DNA of 20,882 bases from positions 1 through 20,882 of the forward strand of contig CAJUOE010000043.1 of NCBI GenBank assembly GCA_910587895.1, in the 5' to 3' direction. This document shows, piece by piece, positions 1 through 8,064 of this stretch. Below the pieces are notes generated by a model. The model was not told where the DNA came from. It made no database searches and saw nothing but the letters and a program-made list of their open reading frames with translations. Source of the stretch: an uncultured Lachnospiraceae bacterium (GTDB lineage Bacteria > Bacillota > Clostridia > Lachnospirales > Lachnospiraceae). The stretch's first letter is position 1. Each line of letters opens with the position of its first letter. A program made the position numbers and the translations under genes.

Positions 1-98
1 GCTTTCCCCAGCAGCTCGCTGACGTACTTATGGGTTCCCTGCTCGTTGCCGCCCAGATATAAAAACTGGTCACAATTACCCACAATGCTTTCCCACTT
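1..98 (-). pseudogene. 5'-truncated VirD4/TraG conjugation coupling protein, runs off the left edge
   Basis: Read on the minus strand, positions 95 to 1 encode WESIVGNCDQFLYLGGNEQG followed by THKYVSELLGK. This is the conserved C-terminal ATPase part of the VirD4/TraG (T4CP) proteins of Firmicutes integrative and conjugative elements. Upstream of the tryptophan codon (93-95) the expected family sequence stops. The frame reads about 14 unrelated residues and then hits TGA at 138-140. Several hundred N-terminal residues, including the Walker A region, are therefore missing at this locus. VirD4 proteins couple the relaxosome to the secretion channel; this fragment cannot do so. The continuation left of position 1 is not visible. 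Identification rests on recognising the motif; the fragment is short but very characteristic. Confidence 0.75.
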
Positions 99-199
99 CA
101 AAAAGCTAATTTCCCCCTTTATCAGACAAAAAATCACTCAAAAACGCCCGATTTTCTTGCGTAAACTCACAAATTATAGTAAAATATTCCACAAAGTAA

Positions 200-231
200 G
201 CGGTGTCAAAAAGTACACTTTTTGACACCGC
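200..231. repeat. Perfect 15-bp inverted repeat with 2-nt spacer
   Basis: GCGGTGTCAAAAAGT (200-214) is the exact reverse complement of ACTTTTTGACACCGC (217-231), with AC between. Neither side is followed by a run of T in its direction of reading, so a standard intrinsic terminator is not supported. It could be a recombination or transposon end, or a protein-binding site. It sits between the truncated coupling-protein gene and the abiE operon. Confidence 0.8.
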
Positions 232-271
232 CCATCTATCTTATTTCCTATTGTCCGAAACGCATTTCTCA

Positions 272-308
272 TAAAATGTAATTTAAAAAATCCTATTGTT
301 TCTATAAT
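272..308. repeat. Left copy of imperfect direct repeat flanking the abiE-recombinase block
   Basis: The first 23 nt (272-294) match 2758-2780 at 21 positions, both starting TAAAATG. The similarity continues, after a 2-nt gap, through a shared TTTCTA. The right copy forms the leader of the serine recombinase gene. The left copy has no gene beside it, so it is either an old duplicated leader or a recombinase site. Confidence 0.6.
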
Positions 309-408
309 GTAAAACTTAAATGCCTTTGATGCAAAGCAGGCTGTCATGCACGATTATCTTTCCTTTGTATTATTTTTATGAATCCTGACATACTAATTCC
401 AAAAAGCA

Positions 409-437
409 TTTACATTCGCTCTTTAAATTTGTATAAT
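409..437 (+). promoter_or_regulatory. Sigma-A-like promoter of abiEi-abiEii
   Basis: TTTACA (409-414) and a perfect TATAAT (432-437) are separated by exactly 17 nt. They lie 40 nt upstream of the abiEi start codon. The AbiEi antitoxin usually represses its own promoter, so regulation here is likely, but no clear operator repeat was identified. Confidence 0.75.
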
Positions 438-477
438 ATAAAGAAAGAATGTATAGAGCATCAGGGAGGTGGTATTT

Positions 478-1074
478 ATGGATGAGATTTATAATAAAAT
501 TGCGTCAATAGCAATCGAAAACAATGGCTTTGTAAAAACATCACAGATTGAAACAGCCGGAATTAGCCGCAGCGTCATAAAAAAATATGTTGACAATGGC
601 TCATTGGAACGGATTCGGAAAGGTATTTTTGTTCCGGCGAATGTAGACATTGATGAGTTTGCGTTGCTTCAGGTTCAATGCTCCAGCCTTGTGTTTTCAT
701 ATGGAACAGCCCTTTATGTTTGGGGCTTGACTGACATTATCCCACATACATTCGATATCTCAGTTCCACAGGGAGAAAATATTTCAAGATTGCTTCGAGA
801 CAATCAAAATATAAAGGCTCATTATGTTATGAAAGGCTTTTATGATCTCGGCATTACGGAAACGCAGTCTCCACAGGGAGCGGTAATCCGGCTGTATGAC
901 AAAGAGCGCTGCCTGTGCGATTTAATCAAAGATAGAAACAAAATCGAAAAGCAACTGTATGTTCAGGCAATCAAGGATTATTTCAAGAGCCGGCCGGATG
1001 TCCGTAAATTGCTGAAATATGGAAAAGCCTTTGGAATTGAAGAAAAAATCAGGACTTACATGGAGGTATTGTAA
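478..1074 (+). CDS. abiEi: AbiEi-family antitoxin of a type IV toxin-antitoxin system
   Basis: 198 residues. The N-terminus (about 3-50) is a winged helix-turn-helix. It is followed by RKGIFVP and the conserved block around residues 70-95 with FSYGTALYVWGLTD, both typical of the AbiEi antitoxin domain. Family members bind their own promoter and oppose the AbiEii nucleotidyltransferase without a stable toxin-antitoxin complex, giving phage abortive infection and element maintenance. The ATG at 478 is preferred over the in-frame GTG at 469 because AGGGAGGTGG (463-472) sits 5 nt before it; the GTG overlaps that ribosome site. The TAA stop shares its last base with the abiEii start, so translation is probably coupled. 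Family assignment is confident; the phage range is unknown. Confidence 0.9.
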   Translation: MDEIYNKIASIAIENNGFVKTSQIETAGISRSVIKKYVDNGSLERIRKGIFVPANVDIDEFALLQVQCSSLVFSYGTALYVWGLTDIIPHTFDISVPQGENISRLLRDNQNIKAHYVMKGFYDLGITETQSPQGAVIRLYDKERCLCDLIKDRNKIEKQLYVQAIKDYFKSRPDVRKLLKYGKAFGIEEKIRTYMEVL

Positions 1075-1916
1075 TGAAAACACCGGAACAACTAAAGGGA
1101 GCAATTCGAAATTTTGCAGCAAAGAATCATCTGAGAGCCTTGGATGTACAACATATGTTTATGTTTGAACGCATTTTGGAACGGCTTGCCGTATCGCCTT
1201 ATGCGGAGAATTTTATCCTGAAAGGCGGTCTGCTGATCTCCTCAATGATTGGGGTTGGAGCCAGAACTACAATGGACATGGATACGACTGTAAGGGGAAT
1301 ACAACTGGAAGAAGATGAAATCGTCAAAATCTTCAAAGAAATTCTTGCCATTGATACAGGCGATGGAATAACCTTTGAATATCAACGCATAGCGCCAATT
1401 CGCGAAGAGGACGCTTATAATAATTTCCGTCTTCATATTGCAGCAAAATATGGAAAGATAAATAGTCCTATGAAAGTGGATGTTACGACCGGAGATAAAA
1501 TCACTCCGACAGCCATTCAGTATGATTACCCTTTTATATTTGAGAACAAAACGGTTCCCATTATGGCGTACACGCTTGAGACGGTGCTGGCTGAGAAATA
1601 CGAAACGATTATCCGCAGGAATATAGGAAATACGAGAGCCAGGGACTTTTATGATTTGCATGTCCTCTATCACGAGCACAAGGACAGCGTCAGACCAAAT
1701 ATCTTAAAAATGGCGATAGAGCATACTGCCGCCAAAAGAGAATCAATGGATATGCTGAAGGACTGGAAGGATATTCTGAAGGAGATGCATGAGGAAACTG
1801 CGCTTTATAGCTTGTGGAGAAACTACGCAGCGGAAAACAGCTATGCACAAGGGTTGGAATTTCATATGCTTTTGGATACGGTTGAAGAGATTGCAGAACT
1901 AATTGGTATTGATTAA
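1074..1916 (+). CDS. abiEii: AbiEii/AbiGii-family nucleotidyltransferase toxin
   Basis: 280 residues, normal length for the family. All four AbiEii motifs can be seen: KGG at 50-52 (KGGLLIS), the metal-binding D68-x-D70 in RTTMDMD, VDV at 135-137, and the fourth block with K175 and RARDFYDLHVL near 188-198. Characterised members such as Streptococcus AbiEii and mycobacterial MenT proteins are nucleotidyltransferases that bind GTP or modify tRNA ends and cause reversible growth arrest. The gene overlaps abiEi by 1 nt, with GGAGG eight nt upstream of the ATG. No frameshift or missing catalytic residue is apparent, so the toxin looks intact. Its RNA target cannot be read from sequence. Confidence 0.92.
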   Translation: MKTPEQLKGAIRNFAAKNHLRALDVQHMFMFERILERLAVSPYAENFILKGGLLISSMIGVGARTTMDMDTTVRGIQLEEDEIVKIFKEILAIDTGDGITFEYQRIAPIREEDAYNNFRLHIAAKYGKINSPMKVDVTTGDKITPTAIQYDYPFIFENKTVPIMAYTLETVLAEKYETIIRRNIGNTRARDFYDLHVLYHEHKDSVRPNILKMAIEHTAAKRESMDMLKDWKDILKEMHEETALYSLWRNYAAENSYAQGLEFHMLLDTVEEIAELIGID

Positions 1917-1980
1917 TTGAAGTGGATTTAATATCAATAGGAAAAAAGGGATTACAAGTCCATTTGGACAAAAGAATGAA

Positions 1981-2022
1981 TCCCCAAACCGTATTGCCGT
2001 ACAGTCTGGGGATCCTTCTTTT
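1981..2022 (+). terminator. Intrinsic terminator of the abiE operon
   Basis: TCCCCAAAC (1981-1989) pairs with GTCTGGGGA (2004-2012) at 8 of 9 positions. The stem is followed by TCCTTCTTTT, which suits the + strand operon. It lies 65 nt after the abiEii stop, before the convergent recombinase gene. Confidence 0.65.
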
Positions 2023-2109
2023 ATAGTGTCAACGAACCCACTCGGCTATTTGTTGCTTTTGTCGTCACTGTCTAACCATTTGATGATGTAGTGGCAAACC
2101 ACACCACTT

Positions 2110-2745
2110 TTATTTTGTCTTTTTATTTATCGCCGCCCATTCCTCCTGCCCGGAACGCATTTCCCGTAATCTGCGGTAAAATGTTGACTTACTCATCCGG
2201 CATTTTCTTAGAACTTCATCAAATTTAAGGTTCCCATCCTCCCAGGATTTTACAATATGCTTAAAATTACCCGGCACTTTGTTTTCCGGCCTCCCAAATC
2301 GTACGCCCCTCTTTTTTGCAGCGGCAATTCCCTGTTCCTGACGTTTCCGAATGGTCTCTCTCTCGTTTTCCGCAACAAAAGACAGTATCTGCAATACCAG
2401 GTCCGCAATAAACGTCCCCATAAGGTCTTTCCCATTGCGCGTATCCAAAAGCGGCATATCAAGCACACAGATGTCAATGCCGATTTCCTTCGTGAGAATC
2501 CGCCACTGATTCTGTATTTCCACATAATTTCGCCCCAGGCGGTCAATGCTCAATATATAGAGCAGGTCGCCCCTTTGCAGCCTTGACGCCATCCTTTCAT
2601 AATCCCCCCTATGAAAATCTTTGCCGGACTGCTTATCCACGTAAATATTTCCTGCTGCAACCCCAATCCTTTCCAATGCAATCATCTGACGCTCCTCATT
2701 TTGTTCCATGCTCGACACGCGCGCGTATCCATATACTTTACCCAT
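2110..2745 (-). CDS. Small serine recombinase (resolvase/invertase family)
   Basis: 211 residues, the length of Tn3-type resolvases and Hin-type invertases. The N-terminal catalytic domain has YARVSS with R9 and nucleophile S11, then IDRLGRN with D68, R69 and R72, matching the gamma-delta resolvase active site shifted by one. A long helix is followed by a GRP motif near 151-153, and a C-terminal helix-turn-helix near 170-195 (MSKSTFYRRLRE). Such enzymes cut and rejoin two short sites to resolve or invert DNA. GGAGG lies 7 nt before the ATG. The gene converges on abiEii. Its leader contains the right copy of the direct repeat found at 272-308, so it may act on those sites. Whether it is a resolvase, invertase or cassette excisionase is open. 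Confidence 0.88.
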   Translation of the reverse strand: MGKVYGYARVSSMEQNEERQMIALERIGVAAGNIYVDKQSGKDFHRGDYERMASRLQRGDLLYILSIDRLGRNYVEIQNQWRILTKEIGIDICVLDMPLLDTRNGKDLMGTFIADLVLQILSFVAENERETIRKRQEQGIAAAKKRGVRFGRPENKVPGNFKHIVKSWEDGNLKFDEVLRKCRMSKSTFYRRLREMRSGQEEWAAINKKTK

Positions 2746-2757
2746 CTTTATCCTCCG

Positions 2758-2796
2758 TAAAATGCAATTTAAAAAGTCCTGCTGTATTTCTACAAC
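2758..2796. repeat. Right copy of imperfect direct repeat, in the recombinase leader
   Basis: Starts TAAAATG and matches 272-308, with 21 of 23 identical positions in the first part and a shared TTTCTA after a 2-nt gap. It lies just upstream of the recombinase ribosome site and covers its probable promoter (minus-strand TTGTAG, 18 nt, TAAATT). Resolvase recombination sites are commonly placed there. Confidence 0.6.
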
Positions 2797-2859
2797 AGAA
2801 CCTTCTAAAAATCAAAGCAAAAATGAAAGACTTTATACGCTGCAAAGTAAATTTAGGTG

Positions 2860-3735
2860 TCACCCCTCCAACCACTCCCCCACATGCTTAACAAACCGTG
2901 CCACCGCCGGAGAGAGAATCTGATTTTTCTTCCACACCAGAACGCACCCGCTCGTTATCTCCGGTTCCAGCGGACGCAGGCACAGCGCATCCTCGTAACC
3001 GGAAAATTCCATCGTCATTGCCACGCCAAGCCCGCTTTCCACCATAAGGGACTGGTTATTGTGTGAAAGGTTGCAAACCGACGCAATGTGAAGGTTCTGC
3101 GCCCTTTGCCCAAACCAATGCTCCAGTTCGTTCCGCACAGACTGGCGTTTCGCGATAATTAATGGTACATCCGCCAAATCATCCGGCGTGATTTTTTCCT
3201 TCTCTGCCAAAGGAGAATCCCTCCGCATCAATACGCGCCATCTTTCCTCTATCGGCATCCTTACATATTGATAGCGGCTGATTTCCACCGGCTCCAGCAA
3301 AAGCCCCATATCCAAAATGCCATTCTCCAAACGCTCTTTTACATCATCCGCAATCGCAGTATAAATCTCAAAACTCACATCGGGATATTTCTGCCGAAAC
3401 GACGCCATCATCTCACAGAGAACTTTCATATTCTGCGCCTCGCCGCAGCCGATTGAAATCTCTCCGGATACCTTCTCTTCCTCGTGTCTCAGCTCATGCT
3501 CCGTCTTTTTCGTCAAATCAACGATTTCCTGTGCGCGCCGCCGCAGGAGCATCCCATCTTCCGTCAGCAAAATATTATGCCTGCCCCTGTGAAACAATTT
3601 CACGCCAAGCTCCTCTTCCAGCTGCATGAGCTGCCTGGAAAGCGTCGGCTGCGTGATATGCAGCTGCGTGGCCGCCCTTGTAATATTTTCTTCCCTTGCC
3701 GTCACAAGGAAATATTGCAACACTCGAAGTTCCAT
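2860..3735 (-). CDS. LysR-family transcriptional regulator
   Basis: 291 residues, standard LysR length. The winged helix-turn-helix occupies about 1-60 and starts with the typical MELRVLQYFL, followed by NITRAATQLHITQPTLSRQL. The effector-binding domain covers about 90-290. LysR proteins usually control a divergent gene in response to a small ligand. Here no divergent partner exists: the gene follows the LlaJI-family nuclease on the same strand and overlaps its 3' end by 34 nt. The ATG at 3735 is preceded by AAGGGGG and gives the canonical N-terminus, so the overlap is probably real rather than a misread start. A role in controlling the restriction operon is inference only; it may be an unrelated regulator captured by read-through. 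Confidence 0.9.
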   Translation of the reverse strand: MELRVLQYFLVTAREENITRAATQLHITQPTLSRQLMQLEEELGVKLFHRGRHNILLTEDGMLLRRRAQEIVDLTKKTEHELRHEEEKVSGEISIGCGEAQNMKVLCEMMASFRQKYPDVSFEIYTAIADDVKERLENGILDMGLLLEPVEISRYQYVRMPIEERWRVLMRRDSPLAEKEKITPDDLADVPLIIAKRQSVRNELEHWFGQRAQNLHIASVCNLSHNNQSLMVESGLGVAMTMEFSGYEDALCLRPLEPEITSGCVLVWKKNQILSPAVARFVKHVGEWLEG

Positions 3736-4985
3736 GCAATTTGCCCCCTTCCACGAACAGTTTCAATGCACGCCGCCAGCTCTGCCTTTTCCTTTGCGGG
3801 CTTTCCCGCATAATGGTACATCAGATGCCTGGTATCCACGACGATTCCCTGAATGCGCTCATAATATTTACGGTTGCGCCGCCAGTCACCGATCGCCTCC
3901 CCGATATTGCCAACAATGGTATGCAGCCCGAACGGATTCTCCGCCATGTTATAAGGCATCAGAAAAGCATTAAACAATTTGTCCACATCCACATTCTGAT
4001 GCTTTTCCAGATATTCCCCATAGGTGATCTGCTTATGGATAGAGGAAGCGTCCGGCAGATGCGCCGGAATCCCGCTCTGTCCATATTTATAACATTTGGC
4101 GTCAAGCACATAATATTTCCCCTCATAAATCATGATGGTATCCGGCTGCAAGGGACGCGTCTGCCTATTATCACCGTAATCCAGCATCCATCTGGAATGC
4201 GGAAAATACCGTTCCTTATCCCGTACGCCAAATGCCCGGTCTACCAGTTGTTCCCAGACGCCTTTAAAATCATCCACGCCGTAATAAAACGCTCTGTCCG
4301 ACGTCTCCTCGTCCATGTACTCCAGCATATCTTTCATCCCCTGAAACAACATCCTCTTCCTGTCGTCGTTCGTCGCGGCAAGCTTTTGCTGCACGATTGC
4401 GATGGAGGTTCGGATATCCGGATGCGCCCCCGGTTCCTTTGGCATATAGGGTACATACAGCCAGCCCAGTTTTCGAAAAGCCTCGTAGACGCAAAACCGA
4501 TTAATCTGCGTAATCAGTTTCGTATCGTTGGGCCTTGAGGCACGAACCTCATACGCCGTATAAATAAAAGAGGAGATTCCTGACTGATTCTGTATCAAAG
4601 GCGTATGCTTGCGGACGGTTCTCGCCCAGTCCTGCTTTCCGGCCGGAGCCGTAAGGTATGTGTGCTCCGTCTCCACATAATACCTGCCGCCGATGGCAAA
4701 ATAATATTCCAGTACGCTTTGATATGCATGAATGGGAAAATCCACCGTCTGCAATGCGCCGAATTGACGGGCTGCGAGCAGCCGCTCTTTTTTCGTCGTA
4801 AACTCTGCCAAGACCTGTATCAGATGCCGGATATCTCTGCGTATTTCCGCATCCGTTTCCGGCAGGCAGTAACCAATCGGAAAACAGACTTTCGCGCCGT
4901 GGCTGTCCGCCTGAATCCCGACAAAACGGTTCCCCTCTTCATTTGTATTTACCTGGCAAATCTTACACAAATGCATTTCTGACAT
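3702..4985 (-). CDS. LlaJI-family restriction endonuclease subunit (BsuMI YdjA-like)
   Basis: 427 residues. The C-terminal half carries a PD-(D/E)XK nuclease signature: P281-D282 in LQPDTIMIY, then D295-A296-K297 in YYVLDAK. A long helical N-terminal part precedes it. Order and size fit the LlaJI endonuclease family (PF09563), whose known members are LlaJI R2 and BsuMI YdjA. These work with a McrB-like motor, supplying the cutting subunit. The partner is immediately upstream and overlaps by 23 nt (McrB-like stop at 4963, this ATG at 4985), so the two are probably made as a complex. A start at ATG 4976 is possible. Function is by family and context; the recognition sequence is unknown. Confidence 0.8.
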   Translation of the reverse strand: MSEMHLCKICQVNTNEEGNRFVGIQADSHGAKVCFPIGYCLPETDAEIRRDIRHLIQVLAEFTTKKERLLAARQFGALQTVDFPIHAYQSVLEYYFAIGGRYYVETEHTYLTAPAGKQDWARTVRKHTPLIQNQSGISSFIYTAYEVRASRPNDTKLITQINRFCVYEAFRKLGWLYVPYMPKEPGAHPDIRTSIAIVQQKLAATNDDRKRMLFQGMKDMLEYMDEETSDRAFYYGVDDFKGVWEQLVDRAFGVRDKERYFPHSRWMLDYGDNRQTRPLQPDTIMIYEGKYYVLDAKCYKYGQSGIPAHLPDASSIHKQITYGEYLEKHQNVDVDKLFNAFLMPYNMAENPFGLHTIVGNIGEAIGDWRRNRKYYERIQGIVVDTRHLMYHYAGKPAKEKAELAACIETVRGRGQIAWNFECCNISL

Positions 4986-6960
4986 TTTCTTTCAACACCT
5001 CAAACCGCGCCTCGCCCTGCGCATACAAAAACGCGTGAATCATCTGTTCCAAATCCGGATAATCTGTCGTTTCAAATACCGCCTCGCGGTTAAATTTAAA
5101 CGCGTCATCCCATAAATATTTCATGACTTTTTCCGGAAATTTGCGGTTCTGTTTCATCGCCTCACGAATTTCTGATAACCGTTTCTTTTCCGCCGCATCC
5201 AGCGTATTTTCCCGCTCTTTCCTGCGCAGGTTATCATACTCGCCGCTCTTAAGGTTTCCCATTTTCTCATCAAAGACCAAATCCTTCGGATGGACAAAAT
5301 ATACGCCCAGACGCTTATCTTCCGACGCCGCCATGCCCACAGCGCCGCTGACAATGATTCGGTTGATTTCGGTACAGAAATTTCTCCAGGTAACTTTCGT
5401 ATCGAGAATTTCCGCATCTGCAAACACGGGCGATGCATTGTCAAAATCATTTTCCACCAGATGCATCTCCCACCTGCGCTGAAATGCCGTATCCAGGGTA
5501 AACACATTCTGGTCGGAGGTGTTCATCGTGCCAATGATGGAGAGATTGGAAGGAATTCGAACCGGGTCTTTCTTTCGTTCCTCCCCATACATTGCCCGGG
5601 CAATATCCTGATTGGAAATCGGATACTCGCTCGTCCCCACAGGAATTCCATCGTCTTCCCTGTCGCCCCCTGCTGTTTTCCTGTCCAGGAGCTGAAACAC
5701 TTCCCCAAATATCGCAGGCGCATTTCCGCGGTTTATCTCTTCAATAATCAAAATATACTCTGTCTGCGGGTTCTGGTACGCCTCGGACATAATCTTCGTA
5801 AACGGACCCGGCGTAAATTCATAGCTCACCTGTCCATTCTCTGCAACCACCGGAAGAATCTGGCCCACAAACTCCGAATACGTATAATCTGGGTGGAAAA
5901 CCAGACGCTCCACCCTGCTGCCCGCTTTGCAATACTCATGTGCAATCGTATAGCTCTTTCCGGAACCTGGCACGCCGTAGAGAAGGACATTCCTCCCTCC
6001 GGGTACGCGTGATTTCTCCCAGTCTTTTTGCGGCGAACTTTCTTTTTCCACCGAAGCATCTTCCTTTGGCTCTTCGCCTGCCTCTCCCTCGGAGAATTCT
6101 TTCACTTCAAACAATGATTTCACAGAGCCCAGGAAATCAAGGTAACGATCGGTCGTATATTTTTGGGGATTTTCCTCAAAAATATATACTTTCTCAGCTA
6201 CCTGTTTCACAAAAACATCCCTGATCGCAATACTGTCTCTGCCAACTTCCAGCGCCGGAAGCTGCTTTAATGCCTGAATCAGACGATTATCAAATTTCCC
6301 CCTGTACTTCTCAAATTTACTGCCTGCAGATTTATCCTCGCGCAATAGTTTAATTAACAACAATGTCTCCAGAAACCCTTCAAATGTTTTTGTTGTCGCC
6401 ACCAGATATCTATATTCTGTCATAGATATCTCATATTTACCGGTCGATCGCCCCAGCTCCAGCAGCACCTTATACAGCAGCATAACAGGATACAGGCGGT
6501 ACCCTTTCCTGACGCCGTTTGATTCCTCATCAATTGCCGAACTGAGGAACATTTTTTCAATCTGCCTTTGAATAATGTCCAAATATAACCCTGTATGTTC
6601 AAATTCCCCCGCGCACCTGTCGTTGATTTCCTCGAAGGCGTCGGTAATCTTTGCCTGTTCATAAGGCATCCGTCCACCGCTATCCGACACCATGGTAATC
6701 AGTCCAAAAAACGCCGCCACACGCAAAGCCCGGTAATTATTCGAAATCTTCACCTCTGGTTTTACGATATTCAACTGATGAATTTTGCGCCCGATATAAT
6801 CCTGTAGATTATCAGTATTGTGTCCAGCCTTGTATTCCTTCAGAAAAGAGACCAGATAACACAGGCTGTCAAATGACGTCGGCTGTTTTACCAGATACCA
6901 GCACTCGTAATCGCCTGACTGCTCCAGTTCCTCTAACTTCTTTTGTAACATCGGATTCAT
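4963..6960 (-). CDS. McrB-like AAA+ NTPase restriction subunit (LlaJI R1 / BsuMI YdiS type)
   Basis: 665 residues. The first ~300 lack recognisable catalytic motifs and probably form the DNA-recognition part. An acidic stretch near 290-312 leads into the AAA+ module. It has Walker A GVPGSGKS at 329-336, Walker B ILIIEEINRGN at 403-413, the McrB-type GTMNTSDQ at 477-484, and an arginine pair in QRRWE at 495-496. McrB proteins use GTP to translocate or communicate between bound sites and activate a nuclease partner, here the LlaJI-like protein downstream. The ribosome site GGGAGG is 8 nt from the ATG and 10 nt after the cytosine methylase stop. That places the gene in the same transcript. Confidence 0.88.
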   Translation of the reverse strand: MNPMLQKKLEELEQSGDYECWYLVKQPTSFDSLCYLVSFLKEYKAGHNTDNLQDYIGRKIHQLNIVKPEVKISNNYRALRVAAFFGLITMVSDSGGRMPYEQAKITDAFEEINDRCAGEFEHTGLYLDIIQRQIEKMFLSSAIDEESNGVRKGYRLYPVMLLYKVLLELGRSTGKYEISMTEYRYLVATTKTFEGFLETLLLIKLLREDKSAGSKFEKYRGKFDNRLIQALKQLPALEVGRDSIAIRDVFVKQVAEKVYIFEENPQKYTTDRYLDFLGSVKSLFEVKEFSEGEAGEEPKEDASVEKESSPQKDWEKSRVPGGRNVLLYGVPGSGKSYTIAHEYCKAGSRVERLVFHPDYTYSEFVGQILPVVAENGQVSYEFTPGPFTKIMSEAYQNPQTEYILIIEEINRGNAPAIFGEVFQLLDRKTAGGDREDDGIPVGTSEYPISNQDIARAMYGEERKKDPVRIPSNLSIIGTMNTSDQNVFTLDTAFQRRWEMHLVENDFDNASPVFADAEILDTKVTWRNFCTEINRIIVSGAVGMAASEDKRLGVYFVHPKDLVFDEKMGNLKSGEYDNLRRKERENTLDAAEKKRLSEIREAMKQNRKFPEKVMKYLWDDAFKFNREAVFETTDYPDLEQMIHAFLYAQGEARFEVLKENVRNAFV

Positions 6961-6975
6961 CCCCTAATCCTCCCT

Positions 6976-8064
6976 TCAAATAATCTTCTCAATAAACCGC
7001 GCCAGGAAATAAGAAATCTTCGGTGGAACGGCATTTCCTATCTGCTTGCAGATGGAAGTCTTCGTCCCATAGAAAACAAAATCATCCGGAAAACTCTGAA
7101 TGCGCGCCGCCTCCCTGGGCGACAGCGTCCGGTCTTCTGTGGGATGGATAAACCTTCCCCCGGCAGGCGTATCAAACCTGGTCGTAATCGTCGGCGCCTG
7201 TTCCTCCCAGCACAGCCTTCCATATGCGCCGCTGTGTACTGATTTAATATCCTCATGCAGCGACGTAAAATTCTCGCCGTTCGCAACCCTGCGCATCCGG
7301 TCAACGGCAATCTTGGAATGCTTTGTCTGCGTATGGTTGGTAAGCATTTCCTTCCCGCTTGCCAGATAACGCTGATAATCCGTGACAGGCGCCGGATTTG
7401 CAATCTTGCCATCCTCCGTCACTTTCGGCAGGTTGCCAATTGCATCCCGGACATTTACCACGTCAAAATAATGCGGCTCCTCCTGCATGATTTCCCTTCT
7501 TGTCGTTTCCCATAAAGATTCAAAATCAACATCTTCCCTAAGCGTTCCGATGAGAATCATCCGCTCCCGTTTCTGCGGAACGCCAAAATCAGCCGCCTTC
7601 ACCACCCTCTGAAAAAGATGGTACGACCTTCCCTCCAGCATATCCGAATCCGTAAAAATCCGCAGGATTTCCGCAAAAATTTTACCGCCCTGCATCGTGG
7701 TAATGCCTTTCACATTCTCCATCACAAAGACCTGCGGTTTCACTGTTTTCACCACATTAAAATAATGCTTAAACAAATAATTTCTCGGGTCGTCGATAAA
7801 TCCTTCCCGAATCCGCGCGCCCGCCATGGAAAATCCCTGGCACGGCGGCCCGCCGATAATGACCTGCGCGTCCCCTTTTCGAAACACGCCGGACTGGTCG
7901 ATATTCTTGATATCATCTACAATCAGCTCCACCTCGGGGTGATTTTTTCGGTAAGTCTCTGCTATGCTTTGATCAAACTCTACGGCCTTTCTGATGGTAC
8001 AGCCCCGCTTTTCAAATCCCAGCGACAAACCGCCGCAGCCGGAAAATAAATCAATGACGTCCAT
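6976..8064 (-). CDS. DNA (cytosine-5-)-methyltransferase
   Basis: 362 residues from ATG 8064. The conserved m5C motifs are present in order: motif I DLFSGCGGLSLGFE (5-18), catalytic motif IV GGPPCQGFSMAG with C75, motif VI ENVKG (116-120), motif VIII around QKRERMILIG, and the C-terminal motif X QIGNAVPP. A short variable target-recognition region lies before motif IX. It adds a methyl group to cytosine C5 to protect the host from the linked nucleases. ATG 8064 is chosen because it gives the family's canonical MDVIDLFSG start and follows GAGGGTG; a GTG at 8073 is also open in frame. The start lies in the last unit of a three-copy repeat of the junction with the upstream methylase, so its translation is probably tied to that array. 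Confidence 0.93.
   Translation of the reverse strand: MDVIDLFSGCGGLSLGFEKRGCTIRKAVEFDQSIAETYRKNHPEVELIVDDIKNIDQSGVFRKGDAQVIIGGPPCQGFSMAGARIREGFIDDPRNYLFKHYFNVVKTVKPQVFVMENVKGITTMQGGKIFAEILRIFTDSDMLEGRSYHLFQRVVKAADFGVPQKRERMILIGTLREDVDFESLWETTRREIMQEEPHYFDVVNVRDAIGNLPKVTEDGKIANPAPVTDYQRYLASGKEMLTNHTQTKHSKIAVDRMRRVANGENFTSLHEDIKSVHSGAYGRLCWEEQAPTITTRFDTPAGGRFIHPTEDRTLSPREAARIQSFPDDFVFYGTKTSICKQIGNAVPPKISYFLARFIEKII

Larger units (their letters stand above)
99..408. other. Gene-free stretch between the VirD4 remnant and the abiE promoter
   Basis: AT-rich region with no convincing coding frame. It contains the perfect inverted repeat at 200-231 and the left copy of the direct repeat at 272-308, listed separately. 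No tRNA-like structure or obvious integrase core site was seen. It is best read as junction DNA between conjugative-element debris and the abiE module. Confidence 0.6.

Noticed and set aside
2046..2109. Open minus-strand frame of about 20 codons after the recombinase gene, ending KWLDSDDKSNK
   Set aside because: No start codon with a ribosome site of its own; it may be a fragment of an older gene but cannot be identified.
3696..4538. 280-codon open frame on the + strand opposite the LlaJI gene
   Set aside because: It is fully antisense to a gene with recognisable nuclease motifs, has no ribosome site, and its translation resembles no family.
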